From the NCBI GenBank assembly GCA_019400425.1, contig JAFREE010000028.1:62001-126000 (forward strand): a stretch of 64,000 bases of DNA. The letters are read 5' to 3'. This document shows, one piece after another, positions 25,013-36,025 of this stretch. Source of the DNA: Hymenochaete sp. R1 (taxonomy: Eukaryota; Basidiomycota; Agaricomycetes; Hymenochaetales; Hymenochaetaceae). The notes below the pieces were generated by a model. That model searched no databases, was not told the origin of the DNA, and was given only the letters and a program-made list of their open reading frames with translations. A program made the translations under genes and the position numbers. Within the stretch, counting starts at the first letter, position 1; each line of letters opens with the position of its first letter.

Positions 25013-25418
25013 GATGGTGGTCTTTTCGAGAGAGCGGATGGATGGTGGATAACAGCGGAGAGCACGGGCTTTTAAAGATTGCATGCGGTGCATATATGCA
25101 CATATTTTCTCATGCTATATAACCCGTTGATCATTTGAGCTGGGGTTAAAAAATCGAAACGGATGCATGTAAACACTTGAACACCGCTACGATAGGCTCG
25201 TTTATTTCGAATGCAGGAAGAGCTATAAATAAATGTATCCTACAGATGATAGTGTTGCTTGACGATGTAGAGGCACTGCAAGAAGGATGTTCAACAAAGC
25301 AAGAATAAAGCAAGCTTGCCAAAATAAAAAGCAATTTGGGCGAAAAGCGAATACAAGAGAGCAGGTAAAAGATATGGCGACACAAAGCAAGGAAAGCAAT
25401 AATGAAAACAACAACAGT

Positions 25419-28400
25419 TCAATCCAAAAGACCACTGTGAACGATTACGCGATCTGCGGCCCTGCGCGAGAAAGCGACGCTCCCACCAGTCGCCTTCGAC
25501 TTCATACTGCAGAGCGTCTCATGCGCCATGCAGAACGGAAAACTGGTCCGAAATGTTCCTATACGCCCTTTGGCGGATGAAATGTGTGCGTACGAAGCCT
25601 TGACGTCTCGCAAACAATCAGGAGGAAATGCGGACAAACAATCTAGATCTGTAGGTCCACTCTCGAACTCGAGCACGATCTCAGAAGTGATCTTTGTCAC
25701 TGTTGACGACGCCGCATTGGCCTTCCTTGTCGCCTTGCCATCTTTGATAGGTGTATACGAACGTACACAACGATCTGAGAACTGATTAAGCAATCCGTCC
25801 ACGAAATTTCTGATCTTTCGCAAGTCTGACAACCATAATTCGTCCCCAAAATCCTTCTTCCGTTTCTCAGCAAACACGAGCATACACTCGTATGGTCGAC
25901 AAAGATCCTCGTCTCTTCGACCGCCCGGACGATTGTCGTGTTCTTTGCACAAATCGCTGTACAATTCTTGGTACTTGTCTTCCAGCCCCTTGCTGGCGTA
26001 GAAAAGAGTGTCAAGCACATAAGGACCTAGTGCTTGAGGCCTCTTCAACGGAAGCAGGTAGCCCAATGAATCGACCTTATCGTATTCTTCACCTCGAAGC
26101 ATCGACTCTGGCTGTTGTCGATCCCATCGCCGTTTGTCTTTGCTGAGAATTTGTTGCTTTAACTTCAGACCAGTCTTCACCGAATCAAGACAAGTCGTGA
26201 ACCTTTTTACGGGACAAGGACCATCAGTACGCGATCGGACTAAACGGTGCTCAAATAACAACTCACATGTGCGCAAAGTGTACCGTCTCGGCATGACTAT
26301 TGGTGAAAATTTGCCGCATGAAAACACGCACGATAACGACCTTTTTCAGCGTCCATCTCAGCAGACTACGGAGCGAACTTACCTGTAACCGAGCTCATAA
26401 ACAGTATTGTCATGAATCTAGAATGTGTGAATAACATCGTCCAAGGACTTGATAGTGCCTGAAATGTTTACCTTACTATAAACACCCACGTTCGAGTTGA
26501 AGAAGCCATCCACGACGCGTCGGGACAGCTCGATAGTCAAAGACAAACCAGGCGTCGTTTCAACTCTTGAAAGGAACTCCGAAACCTGGTCGATTGAGCT
26601 CTCAAAGCATTGTCGTACACTTTCGGGTTCATGTATGAGGTCAGCATTGTGAAAATTGTCGACAATCTCAGGGAAGCAAGTGATGGTAGCCGTGTCTGCA
26701 AGACGTGAGACGATCAGTTCAAGGAAAGCGTGGATACATAGCACCGACCTCCATCGTAGTCTGAATAGACGATGAAAAAAATGAATAATCAAATCAGAAA
26801 GAATATCCGTCGATACTCGTAGTATACTCGCTCACCTCCACCAGCCAAATAACCTGTCAAACCCGTATTAACTCCGATTCAGCGCATTGCTATCCAGCAC
26901 TCACTGGCTAAAGGACGATCACCCTTGATCGGAAATATAATGACATCGGTGTATCTCAGAAGAGCAGGGTGTGAAACCGCCGTAACCTAAAGAGTGTGAG
27001 CTGTCATATCGTTTACAAATAACAGATTGCTTACCTTCTGAATGTCACTTGCCACCCGCGTCGGATTACGAGATACCTAAGAACTTTGTGAAAGAATTAT
27101 TGCGTTTTATTCTTGAAGACTCACTAGGACAGGTCCTTCAAAAGTGAAAGGGTCTTTGGCACCGACAGGGTCACCAATGATCTCGGAGCTCCTGAAGAAA
27201 ACTTGGCCTTCTTCCAGCACCCCGCAAGGATCTTTGAAGCTCATTAGCAAGTATTACCATCTTTTACAAACGGCTACTACTCACCAGGTACGATGAAGGC
27301 TTCAGCTGATTGGGGTATCGGGATATGATACTTATCTCGCTTTCGCGATATGACCAAGTTGACTATGCTCTTGAGCTTTTCACGAAGGCTTGGACAGTCA
27401 ATTGGGTTGAATCCAGCCAAAAGCTGCGATCGCGATTGCTCATAGAGCGACAAGGGCTGACCGCTTGTTTGATTACGCTCGATCAGCTCGCCGACGACTT
27501 TCTCAGAGTTTTGATCATCGTCGTCGTCATCGTCATCGTCATCGTCAAGAGCAAAGTTGAAAAGTCTAGCATCAGCACCAACTCGGCGACGCTGACGAGA
27601 ACCCATTATTTTGCCTGCTCGTTCAATGGCTTTAGCGAGATCCTCGCAAACACCCGGTCCAGTCCACTTCGTGAAGGGCTCGATTTCTTCTTTGAAACAC
27701 TCTTCCATGAGAGTCTTAAAGATATCGCCAGGTACCCCATTAGAAGACATGTTGAGTATAGTTTGCGAGTTGAGATTACTTGGGATCGTGAGGCGCTGGA
27801 AACGAACGAGATCAAGAATTCTAAGGGACCGGTGCCATCCTTCCTTATTAGAATGCTTGACCTTGGTCTGACTCTTCCGAATCCATATTCTGGGCGGATC
27901 ATCAACGTGCTGATGCTCTGGTGACGGATGGAGGAGCCAAAGACCTTTAGCCCCGGCAATTCGAGCGTGAACCACAACACGACGAGCTGTGACCCCAAGA
28001 TTGTTTGCAACTTGGACTTGCATTGAGCCTTATGCTGTGTTTAGATGTGACACAGCGCTCACTTTGATGAAAAGCAGCAAAGTTCATGTACCCGCAACCA
28101 TCAGTCATTACATGACCCGCATCAGAAACTTGAAAGACTGCTATGAGAAATTCTAAGAGCAAGGTGAATGAAACTGGCCAACCTTCATCTTCCACGTCAA
28201 GTATAATGTTCTCTGGTGCAAATTCGAGTACTGGTTTCGATGTTGACAAAATAAGTTGCCTGTCACTGCGGTGTCAGTGGATGTCAGCTGCATCCTGACA
28301 GAAAGCTCACCCTCGGGACAAGTATTTTGAGACCGGCTATAAAATAGTAAGAATGTATCACGGTACTTGCATTTGTGCCAGCTTGAGACGTACTTGGTTT

Positions 28401-30207
28401 GCATTGAGCTTTAGGTTGTTGTGCCACGCCATGAAATCCTCGAACGACATCCTTAATTGATCACCAAGCTCTTGTACAGGGGCCCGTTCAAAATCTTCAT
28501 TTGTTTCAACAAAGAACGTTTTTCCCTCCTTTGCCTGGAAAGGACGATATTGTCGCCCACAAATGACTAGTGGCCCATGGAGGAATTTCTTCACCTCTGC
28601 GTCAGACTTCTCGTCATACTTGAGAGTTTTTTCAAGTTTCACTTGTAAAATCGAGAGCGATCCCACTCGTCGAGTGCAGCGATTGGACTTCCCGGTTTCA
28701 AATTGGTTTAGCTTTAGAACGAGAGCGTTTGAAGTTTTGTCCCGCCTTAGCCTGGACGTAAATTGCACCTTCCCTCCATACCATTTTTCTACGCCTTTCC
28801 AGTTTCCCATGAGCCCAAGGCCGCGGCCCTGTTGCTCCATCTGAGCTTCCTGCTCTCGTGTGATTTCGGAACTAGTAGTACATTTCAGTCTTTTTAATAG
28901 TTAGAAATTTGAATGACAGTCAACATACAAAAGTGCCGCTCCGCGCATCGCAGAGTCCACCGTCATGGGCTGCAGGTTTGGGAGCATGACCTCATGCATC
29001 TTTCTTATTCTTGAAAAATCATCGTTGAGACGATAAAGCTCTTTAACAAAGCCTTCAGTCACTTGGTCCCAGGTCCATAAGCCTTGAGTGATTCCACGGG
29101 CGAATTCGAACTGCACAGCTTTTGAAATTTTGTATTTATCGAAAAGTTTTTGTTTCTTCTCGTCGTGCGCTATGATCTTGGGAGCCACCAGTTCTGTCTC
29201 CCGCGAATCCTTTTCAGCAGTAACTTTTGTAGTCATAGGTGCGGCCGTTGGACTATGACCCACATCGCGAATAACTCGGGGCATGGGTTTTTCACGTTTG
29301 ACTTCAGACGAAAGCTTACTTGAAGCAGAAATGGCACCATTTATGTCCCTAGTAGTGGTGGCAGTCTGGCTCATTTGGAACCTGACTTGTTTTTGCATTT
29401 GCTTGTCATCAACATCCTGGACCACTGCTATGCTGTCAGCGATACCAGGTCGAACAAGGCACGAAGATTCCAATGCAGTTTGAGATACTACTCGGATCGC
29501 GTCATCCTCTTGGGAGCATGAAGGCGTCTCAGGTTCCGAGTTGGTCGAGTTGTCGACCGACTCCAGTGCCGAGGTGTATGAAGCCGGTGTTGAAGAAGTG
29601 GACGACTCATCACAATCTCCTAGCACTATAGAAAGTCAGCGGGAGACATTGAGAGAAGATAAGATGGCGAGAAGCTCACATTTCGACACTAAGCTCATGC
29701 AAAATATTTGAGGCGTTAGATACAGATCGGGGAATTAAACAGGGAGCCTGACGTACCTTCATCGCCGTTGAGAAGAATTAGCTCCTCAAATTCCTTGTCG
29801 CCATCGTAGTAGGAAGCCTGGTGCATAATTGATAGCATAGTGCGGTGAGAGATTATGCGCACATACCAAACTAGAAGCCAATGATCCGGTGCGAGACTTC
29901 GAGCGAGGAGTGCGGATGGGAATGGGAAGAGTCGACGCTCTTGGGAAGGATATCGCTTGATCGCGAACGGGAGCTACATCCGTAGCAGACATGTCTAAAA
30001 GTGTTAGTCCACCGAACCAGGTGAACATGTGTATGTAAGGTACTTACGATCAACATTCCCCGCAGCCGACCCAGGCGCCTGAGCTCTGACCGGGGACAAA
30101 GTACCCGTCACCGAAGTCGTGTTGACACGAATGGATGGCACAGACTTCGAGCTCGTGGTTGGAGTTACTGGACTGGCCCTCGAAGAAATTCGGTGTCGCT
30201 CATCCAT
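25419..30207 (-). CDS. RNA-dependent RNA polymerase (eukaryotic RNAi type)
   Basis: Cellular RdRP of the QDE-1/RDR superfamily, which makes double-stranded RNA for gene silencing. From ATG 30207 the first third is disordered and Ser-rich (MDERHRISSRASPVTPTTS). The conserved core follows. MTDGCGYMNFAAFH lies near 28090, ARIAGAKGLWLLHP near 27940, PRIWIRKSQTKVK near 27880 and VPGDIFKTLMEECF near 27740. An 11-residue Asp run and PIKGDRPLAS follow (near 26950). YLAGG-DYDGD-TATITCF near 26850-26690 carries the catalytic DxDGD aspartates. The last exon (25419-26327) contains CLDSVKTGLKLKQQIL and ends HSGLLD. At least a dozen introns. The catalytic motif is split over three exons. The gene appears intact; the precise silencing pathway cannot be told from the sequence. 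Confidence 0.9.
26749..26760 (-). other. 12-nt microexon encoding the RdRP catalytic core
   Basis: On the minus strand the upstream exon ends GCTGGTGGAG with donor GTGAGC. The next acceptor TTCAG (near 26761-26765) is followed by just ACTACGATGGAG, then a donor GTCGGT, a 46-nt intron and the acceptor CTTGCAG before ACACGGCTACC. Joining them gives Gly-Gly-Asp-Tyr-Asp-Gly-Asp-Thr. Every other way of splicing loses the DxDGD motif, so the microexon is well supported by function as well as by frame. Confidence 0.8.
27514..27546 (-). repeat. GAC/GAT triplet run coding for 11 Asp in RdRP
   Basis: Eleven aspartate codons in a row (GAC and GAT mixed) inside the RdRP frame, just after the segment GADARLFNFAL and before QNSEKVVGEL. 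Mixed codons suggest the run is not a very recent slippage product. It probably lies in a surface loop; acidic runs of this sort are frequently variable in length among strains. Confidence 0.85.
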
Positions 30208-30597
30208 AGTATTCGATCGGATTGGGGAGTAGGCTCGGCGTTGTCGAGAGCGCTTGCAACTGTAATTGTGGCAACAAGAGAGGGATTCGAATACGGGACG
30301 CAAGTGTGAAGTTCGGAGGGAGCGACGCCGAAGGAGAGGAATATTGCTTGTCGTTTATATAGGGCCCAGGGTATTAGAGACCATCAAAAAATTGAGAGTT
30401 TATCCAACAAGAAATTGAACGATGAAGCAAGAGGAAGAAGGCCGCTTGAACCAGTACTAGTGTGAGTGGGGGCCAAAGAGTTGTACTGGCATATTTACGC
30501 GTTGTTTGTTCCGCGCTTCCTTATTAGTCAGTTGACCCTTGTATCCCGGAATTAAACTAATTCTTCTCACCTCCTCCAAGTTTTTCCCCTGACTCCC
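30208..30597. promoter_or_regulatory. Divergent promoter region of RdRP and RCC1-like gene
   Basis: 390 bp between the two head-to-head start codons. A pyrimidine-rich tract (TTCTTCTCACCTCCTCC) lies just 5' of the RCC1-like ATG. No classical TATA box or operator was recognised. Both genes are likely to start transcription within this spacer. Confidence 0.5.
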
Positions 30598-31926
30598 ATG
30601 ATCTGTCTCTTTTCTTCAGGGTCAAATGCTCGAGGACAGCTAGCTAATGGGTCCGTGGAAGATAGCCACACTTTTACTCAATGCACATTCGAAGGAATAG
30701 GGGTCGAATTGCCTTCTGGAACCAAAATCTTATCCGTCGTAACAGGTGCGAACCACACACTCGTCCTGCTGCGCAATCCAGATGGAATCTCACAACTCTG
30801 GGGATGCGGTGATAATCAGAAAGGCCAGCTAGGATCCAAGGCATTGTCACAGTCGCAGTCGCTTTCATCCAGCTCTAATTCCAACAATCCTCATCTTTCC
30901 AACCCTAGCTCATTCATCTTTTTACGTCTCCGTCTTGATCAGATCGTGTCCCGATATGGTGCTGCTGTCGGTCAAATCAAGATAATAGGAGCAGCCTGGG
31001 AAACTTCTTTCGTCGTGGTCTCGTATCAGGACGAGGACAAAATGTTCTCCGCCGGAGGCGATGACTTTGGGGACCTTGGAGTTGGCGAGCTCTCAAAGAA
31101 ACTCAAAGAAGCGCGCGACTGGAAACTCATAGAACTTCGCCGATTGCTTCCAAAAAGCGCCTCAGAAGTCCGTATCTTGGACCTTACATCCGGCCCGCAC
31201 ACAATTATTGTCAAAATTCAATACGAAGCGGACGGAAAACAGCATTGTGTGCTCTCCGGCTGGGGCGCTGCGCGGCATGGCCAGCTAAGTCGACTCGGAC
31301 TGCCGTCATCCCAAAAGTTGCCAAACTTTATCTCGGTACCCAAGCTCATTGACATGCCGGAGGAGATCGACGAAATCGCCATTGGGAACCAACACACAGT
31401 CTTTCTTACCCCTCATCGAAATGTTCTGCCTCTTGGCTCGAACAAAAAGGGACAGATTGCTGGTATTGAAAGCTTACGAGATGTATGTGCCGTTCAAGCA
31501 ACCTGGAACGGCACGTATCTGGTGCAAGGGCGCCTAGAAGAAGGCGGGAATTGGACCATCTGGTCCGCGGGAGGTTCGCGCGTTCCTCCAACACAATCAC
31601 AGTCCTTGCGATCATCTTCAGGCAACACCACTGCATCAACATCGTTACGAGAAGTTTTCTTCCCAGATAGTGTGAAGAGAAAGGCACTCCTAAGTCTCGT
31701 CTGCGGAAGTGAACATGTGCTCGTGCACGTTTCCGAAGGAGAAATGTCGGAAGTTTATGGATGGGGATGGAATGAGCATGGAAACCTTGGTCTTGGGAAT
31801 ACGAATGACGTTCAGGAACCGATACGCGTTTGGCCAGCTGCGGGTGGAATTGAATCAGGCGGCGGACAAGTTGTGGGTGTCTGGGCTGGGTGCGCGACTA
31901 CTTGGATTGCTGTTGAACGGACGTGA
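30598..31926 (+). CDS. RCC1-repeat (beta-propeller) protein, ATS1-like
   Basis: Intronless frame of 442 codons with RCC1/ATS1 repeats: FSSGSNARGQLANGS at the start, LWGCGDNQKGQLG near residue 68, FSAGGDDFGDLGVGEL near residue 150, GWGAARHGQLSRLG near 221, and VYGWGWNEHGNLGLGNTNDV near 388. These Gly-rich repeats form a seven-bladed propeller. Family members act as Ran exchange factors or protein-binding scaffolds; the short, slightly degenerate repeats and the N-terminal SSGSNARGQL point to the ATS1-like group rather than the true Ran exchange factor. A possible splice acceptor (TTTTCTTCAG) just after the ATG leaves open that the true start is in an upstream exon. Converges with SWI5, 91 bp between stops. 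Confidence 0.85.
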   Translation: MICLFSSGSNARGQLANGSVEDSHTFTQCTFEGIGVELPSGTKILSVVTGANHTLVLLRNPDGISQLWGCGDNQKGQLGSKALSQSQSLSSSSNSNNPHLSNPSSFIFLRLRLDQIVSRYGAAVGQIKIIGAAWETSFVVVSYQDEDKMFSAGGDDFGDLGVGELSKKLKEARDWKLIELRRLLPKSASEVRILDLTSGPHTIIVKIQYEADGKQHCVLSGWGAARHGQLSRLGLPSSQKLPNFISVPKLIDMPEEIDEIAIGNQHTVFLTPHRNVLPLGSNKKGQIAGIESLRDVCAVQATWNGTYLVQGRLEEGGNWTIWSAGGSRVPPTQSQSLRSSSGNTTASTSLREVFFPDSVKRKALLSLVCGSEHVLVHVSEGEMSEVYGWGWNEHGNLGLGNTNDVQEPIRVWPAAGGIESGGGQVVGVWAGCATTWIAVERT

Positions 31927-32017
31927 ATGCATAACGAACAAATGCTTATGTGCTCCTGTATATGTAGTCAGCCAGTGTGACATGCTTGAGTTTGCTTCTC
32001 TGTAACAATATATGTTC

Positions 32018-32536
32018 CTAATCTTCAGGCGAAAGACCAAAGTCCTCATGAAGCTTCTTGATCGTCGCCTCCTTATGCACGGCAAGCTAAAGAAACACTC
32101 CTCCCATTAATCCAAGGTTATTCCAAATCAAACTATGCACCACTCACCCGACCTAGAATAATCTAGAAAAGTACGTCCATTTGTCTAGATTGCTTGCGTG
32201 CCTTTCACTCTGACACCGAACGTACCTGCGCAGCATCCTTAGCTTCATTGTACTCATGCAAGAGCTTGATATGCTTCTTCACAATAGTGTCGGCATCCAC
32301 ACCATCTCTAGAATATCACACGCAGTCAGCACATTTGAGCCATCGATAACACCTCAATAGCAAAGAGGGGTTGAGAGAAGGGAGAAAAATTCGGCGGCGT
32401 ACCCTAGAACTTTCTGTAAACTGGCTAACTCCGCACGCAGTTCCTCTTCACGCACCGAGGCGCCCTGTTTCAAGCTTTATTCGCCGTCACATTCGTATAG
32501 AGCATGACGACTAACCTGTGGAGATGAGGACATCAT
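32018..32536 (-). CDS. SWI5: Swi5-family recombination mediator
   Basis: Small partner (with Sfr1/MEI5) of Rad51 and Dmc1 in homologous recombination. Five exons fit one frame: 32516-32536, 32403-32464, 32226-32307, 32148-32162 and 32018-32086, giving 82 residues. The family core is clear: KHIKLLHEYNEAKDAAQ, then the IILGRLAVHKEATIKKLHEDFGL end, the usual Swi5 signature of a helix followed by a GRLA segment and a terminal (Y/H)EDFGL. The N-terminal part is a short coiled coil (REEELRAELASLQKVL). Exon 4 is only 15 nt (IILGR). The start is either of two adjacent ATGs at 32536 or 32533. Length fits fungal Swi5 (about 85-100). Confidence 0.88.
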
Positions 32537-32875
32537 TATTTCTGATTGACGTCAATAACAAGAGTTCCCAGTCCGAGATGATGCTTCAGGTGGGAGGGTT
32601 AAAGGTTTAGGGAGCGCGTCGCGACGCGTCTTTGACGTAAACACGTAACAACCATTTCTAGAAATTCTACCCACGCTCTGAGCTTCTGACGCTCGACTCT
32701 TCGCGGAAGCAGGAAAATCCCAGAAACTCAATGCCATAAATATTAATGCTCCAGTACAAATATATTACATGATGAGATCGATGGTCGGTATTGAATGTAA
32801 GAAAAAAAAAGCAGTCTACGTCAGAACATCGAAGGGGGAGAGTGAAATGTGGAGAAGAAAACACAAGTTCAATTA

Positions 32876-33095
32876 CTACCCCGCGAGATCCAGCCCACTA
32901 TTCGCCAGCCCAGGCCATGGCCTGTTCTCTGAGGGCGGCGTCGTCCCCCAATACGGTGCAGACCCCCTTCCGCGCAACATCGACGGTCTCCTCAGCGTAC
33001 CCGGCGCCCGCATCCCAGGCTGGAACTCAATCATCCGTTGCAGAGGGATATTCTGCGGGGGTTGTCCCTGAGGCTGCTGTTGCTGCATTTGCTGT

Positions 33096-33130
<35 letters not shown>

Positions 33131-34403
33131 CTGTTGTTGTTGATGCATAGGCGGCATATGGCTTGGTACAAGCGACGGTGCCGCAGCTTGTGGAGGACTC
33201 AACGTCCAGCTTTCCTGCGGGTTCGCAAGCAAGCGCGTCGCTTTAAGAGACTGGAGGATCGGTCGATGGTTCTCCGCCTCCTCGTCATGCCACCCCAACT
33301 GCTGCGCATTTTGATTATCGATCCCCAGCATGCGCCGGAGCTCCTCATTCTCCTTTTCGAGACGCGCAATCTCCACCTCTCGCTCGAGCGCCCAATCTTC
33401 TCGTTGGTCGTCGAAGAGGAATGAGCCGAGCTCTTCTAGGGACCTGCCATCTTCACTTTCGTGCGCTTGTTCGCTCTCTGGGTCCTCGCCTCCTAATGAC
33501 CGGAGAAGCAGTCTTAGACAGTGCGTAAGTCGATGCAACGATATCGTGACATGCGAGCTCATAGCTATCTCCGTTTCTGACGAATTTACTCGTTGAGCTT
33601 GAATGAGAGAATCGTAATGTTTCGTCATTGTCATTTCATGTTGTTGTGCGGCATACTGGTTCAGGCGAATGAGCATTCAGAGACTCAATAGTCGTTTCGA
33701 AAGAGACGTACCGTGTGTCCGCGAAACTTAGACATGACAGTCTCCATCGTCTGCTCGTACTCTTTCAAGAGCATACTGAATTGCTTATTTTCGTGCTGCA
33801 AAGTCTGATTCTCGATGATTGATTGTGCGTTCTTCTTTTCCAGTTCAGACTCAAACACCTCTGGAGAAAACGCATGAGCACTCAGAACCACACTCACAAA
33901 AAGATGAGTTTCTGACCTTGTGATAAGTCGACATTGAACCGCCGTAACGAGTACCCAGAGTCATTGCTGACTGCCTGCTCCTACAACACCATTCAACTCA
34001 AAGCCTATGCCAAAAAAGGGCAAGCACAACACACCTTCAACACAGACGCCTGGGATCTCAAAGACCCCACAATCTTATTATTATGTGCCAGCTGGTCGCC
34101 CAACTCCTGCACCATATGATAAACCCGCATCATGTCTGTGTCGAAATCCCGCTCGACGCCGTACATCCTGTCGTCCTCGTTCCGAGCGTACGAGCCGGAG
34201 AAGAAGTTGTATATGTCGTGCAGTTTGAAAAACGCGTGGACGCTCAAAGAAGCAGTCCTGATCCCTGTATCGTTAAGGAGTCGTGAGAAGGTGCGCAAGT
34301 GCGTTGGTGCAGGACAATGGTGAAGTGAGAGAAAGCGGATCCGTCGTGACCCGCGACCCCGCCACGCGTCCCAAGGCGCAAACACAAATATCACGTCGTT
34401 CAT
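32876..34403 (-). CDS. SIKE/FGFR1OP2-family coiled-coil protein (STRIPAK-type)
   Basis: Segments [20 protein letters not shown] and [33 protein letters not shown], then [19 protein letters not shown] and [20 protein letters not shown], ending MSKFRG, match the SIKE/FGFR1OP2 group, whose members are peripheral subunits of the striatin-phosphatase (STRIPAK) complex. A second coiled coil ([20 protein letters not shown]) follows, then a Gln-rich segment with 18 consecutive Gln and a disordered C terminus ending NSGLDLAG. Introns separate exons near 34030, 33925-33880 and 33710-33680. The start at 34403 is uncertain: the first 40 residues do not look conserved, and a possible acceptor (CGATACAG near 34262) could mean an additional upstream exon. 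The STRIPAK role is inferred from the family. Confidence 0.75.
33074..33142 (-). repeat. CAG/CAA repeat coding for polyglutamine
   Basis: Minus-strand CAG and CAA codons give 18 Gln, one Met, then 4 Gln within the SIKE-like protein. Both codons are interspersed, as in many fungal polyQ tracts, which slows slippage. The tract lies in the disordered C-terminal part, outside the conserved coiled coils. Confidence 0.9.
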
Positions 34404-35061
34404 CTTTGGACCTCCGAGTCATCACTCGGACTCAAACTGACAAAAAAATCAGACAAACCATTATATTAATATTGTAAACAACTTAGGCGACAACAAATTA
34501 TACATCATCAACAAGGCAGACAAATCGCATGGGTTTGGAATGGCGTGAATGTTTTTGTAAGTCAGATCTGGTGTTGCCCACTTGTCCCTGTCACACAAAA
34601 GAAATCCGTTCAAATAAGAATAGTCTTGGACAATCGTGGTTGGTTGTCTCTTCATGTATGCGCATTTTCCGACATGCAAGTATCACGTCGGATGGTCTTA
34701 GACATAATGGTTTATTGTCACGAGGTACATTGGCTTGAGACGAACTTCCCGACGTCGACTGCGCCTCAATTTGCGAGTACTTAGCATACCAAGAATGTAT
34801 TCAATTTGATTGACGCTTTCCGAAAGTTGTCTGCATATCAGCATTAATTCGATCCCTTCATGTTGAAGCTTCAAAAATTATCATGATTTTTGGTAGGTTC
34901 CATAGGCCCAGCATGGCCGACAGGAGATAAAAAGGTAGTTGCATTGGATTCTTGGGGATGTATTGTCTACAAGAGCTTATTTAGCATTGGAAAATAGTTA
35001 CCGAACTGAGCACAAAAAAACACATACCTAGATGAAAGAGAGAGTCCATCAACCAAGACTT
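34404..35061. other. Intergenic region downstream of COX6/COX5A gene
   Basis: About 660 bp, A/T-rich, between the SIKE-like gene start and the COX gene stop. It holds the SIKE-like promoter and the COX 3' UTR. No other feature was seen. Confidence 0.5.
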
Positions 35062-35604
35062 TCATTGGGGATACAACTGTTCTTTCGTTTCAATGCCTAC
35101 AACGAAAGAAATAAATAAAAAATAGCCGGGTCAGACTCCGCGACAACCCGTCCCTCACGTAAAAAAACCAAGCCACTCACCAAGCTCATCTACAACACCT
35201 TTAAGCTCCTCAAGGTACGCCTCATACTGCTTCTTATTTTCCACCTTCTCCTTCACGCCCTCCAGAATCCTCACAGCCGTCGAAAAGTCATCCACACGAC
35301 GCGCTGCACGAAGCGCGGCCTCAATGACCGAAGGCGCAGGTACGAGATCATGCGCGAAGCAGTTGTTGAGGCCCCGTTGGAGCTCGAAGAGGTCTTCGAC
35401 GGACTGAAAAAAATTGACGTAGGTGTTGGTGAAGGACTCGAAGGTCTCCTGTTGGTGACCGCTGCTGCTCATCGCGCGGCGGGCGAGCAGGGAGGGACCT
35501 GCAGCGACGGCAATAGCGGGGGTGGTTGCTCGCAGGTTGAGAGCGGCCGAGGTGCGCTGAATGCGCTGGGCACGAAGCATGGAGGCTATGAGACGGCCGT
35601 TCAT
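35062..35604 (-). CDS. COX6: Cytochrome c oxidase subunit 5A / yeast Cox6
   Basis: Nuclear-encoded, matrix-side subunit of respiratory complex IV. Two exons, 35181-35604 and 35062-35096, give 152 residues. The first about 45 residues (MNGRLIASMLRAQRIQRTS) are Arg/Ala/Ser-rich without acidic residues, a typical mitochondrial targeting peptide. The mature part begins near SSSGHQQETFESFTNTYVN, followed by SVEDLFELQRGLNNCFAHDL and VPAPSVIEAALRAARRVDDF, then AVRILEGVKEKVENKKQYEA, all hallmarks of the family. The small second exon supplies the conserved end IETKEQLYPQ. ATG 35604 gives the targeting peptide; the frame stays open upstream, but that DNA belongs to the 3' end of a neighbouring pseudogene. 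Confidence 0.93.
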
Positions 35605-36025
35605 TGTTTTGAGGGCGGGGACGACGGACGAAAGAATGAGGGAGAGGACGCTGGACAACTGGACAGCGGAAGAGTACGACGATACGAAATAAAAGCTCGG
35701 AGACTGGGCGAGGAGAACCGTGGGAAATACTCTCGACGCGGGAATTTGCGGAACTTTGATTATTCCGCTTTGATGCAAAATTTTGGAATTTGTAAGAATT
35801 TTGTACGCATTTGGAGAGAGCATCACCGTTCCGGGCTCCAGATTCAGATCCATATCGACCATTACCCTACACGACGCTGGTAAGTTACTACCACCACACC
35901 CTCGTTCTAAACATGCTATTGGGACAACGATTTCAATTTCTATGTCACTTGTAGCCTGGGGTGTATGTCTCCTGCTCTCTGGCAAATATGAGACAGCAAC
36001 AAGCTGAATCATGACTCGAAACTTC

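Noticed and set aside
27310..27924. 204-codon plus-strand frame with a poly-Val/Ile stretch
   Set aside because: Antisense to the RdRP core; the Val/Ile run is the complement of the Asp codon run.
33038..33424. Plus-strand frame with a long Leu run resembling a membrane segment
   Set aside because: It is the antisense reading of the polyglutamine codons in the SIKE-like protein.
35350..35883. 177-codon plus-strand frame
   Set aside because: Antisense to COX5A/Cox6, with no domain and an odd composition.
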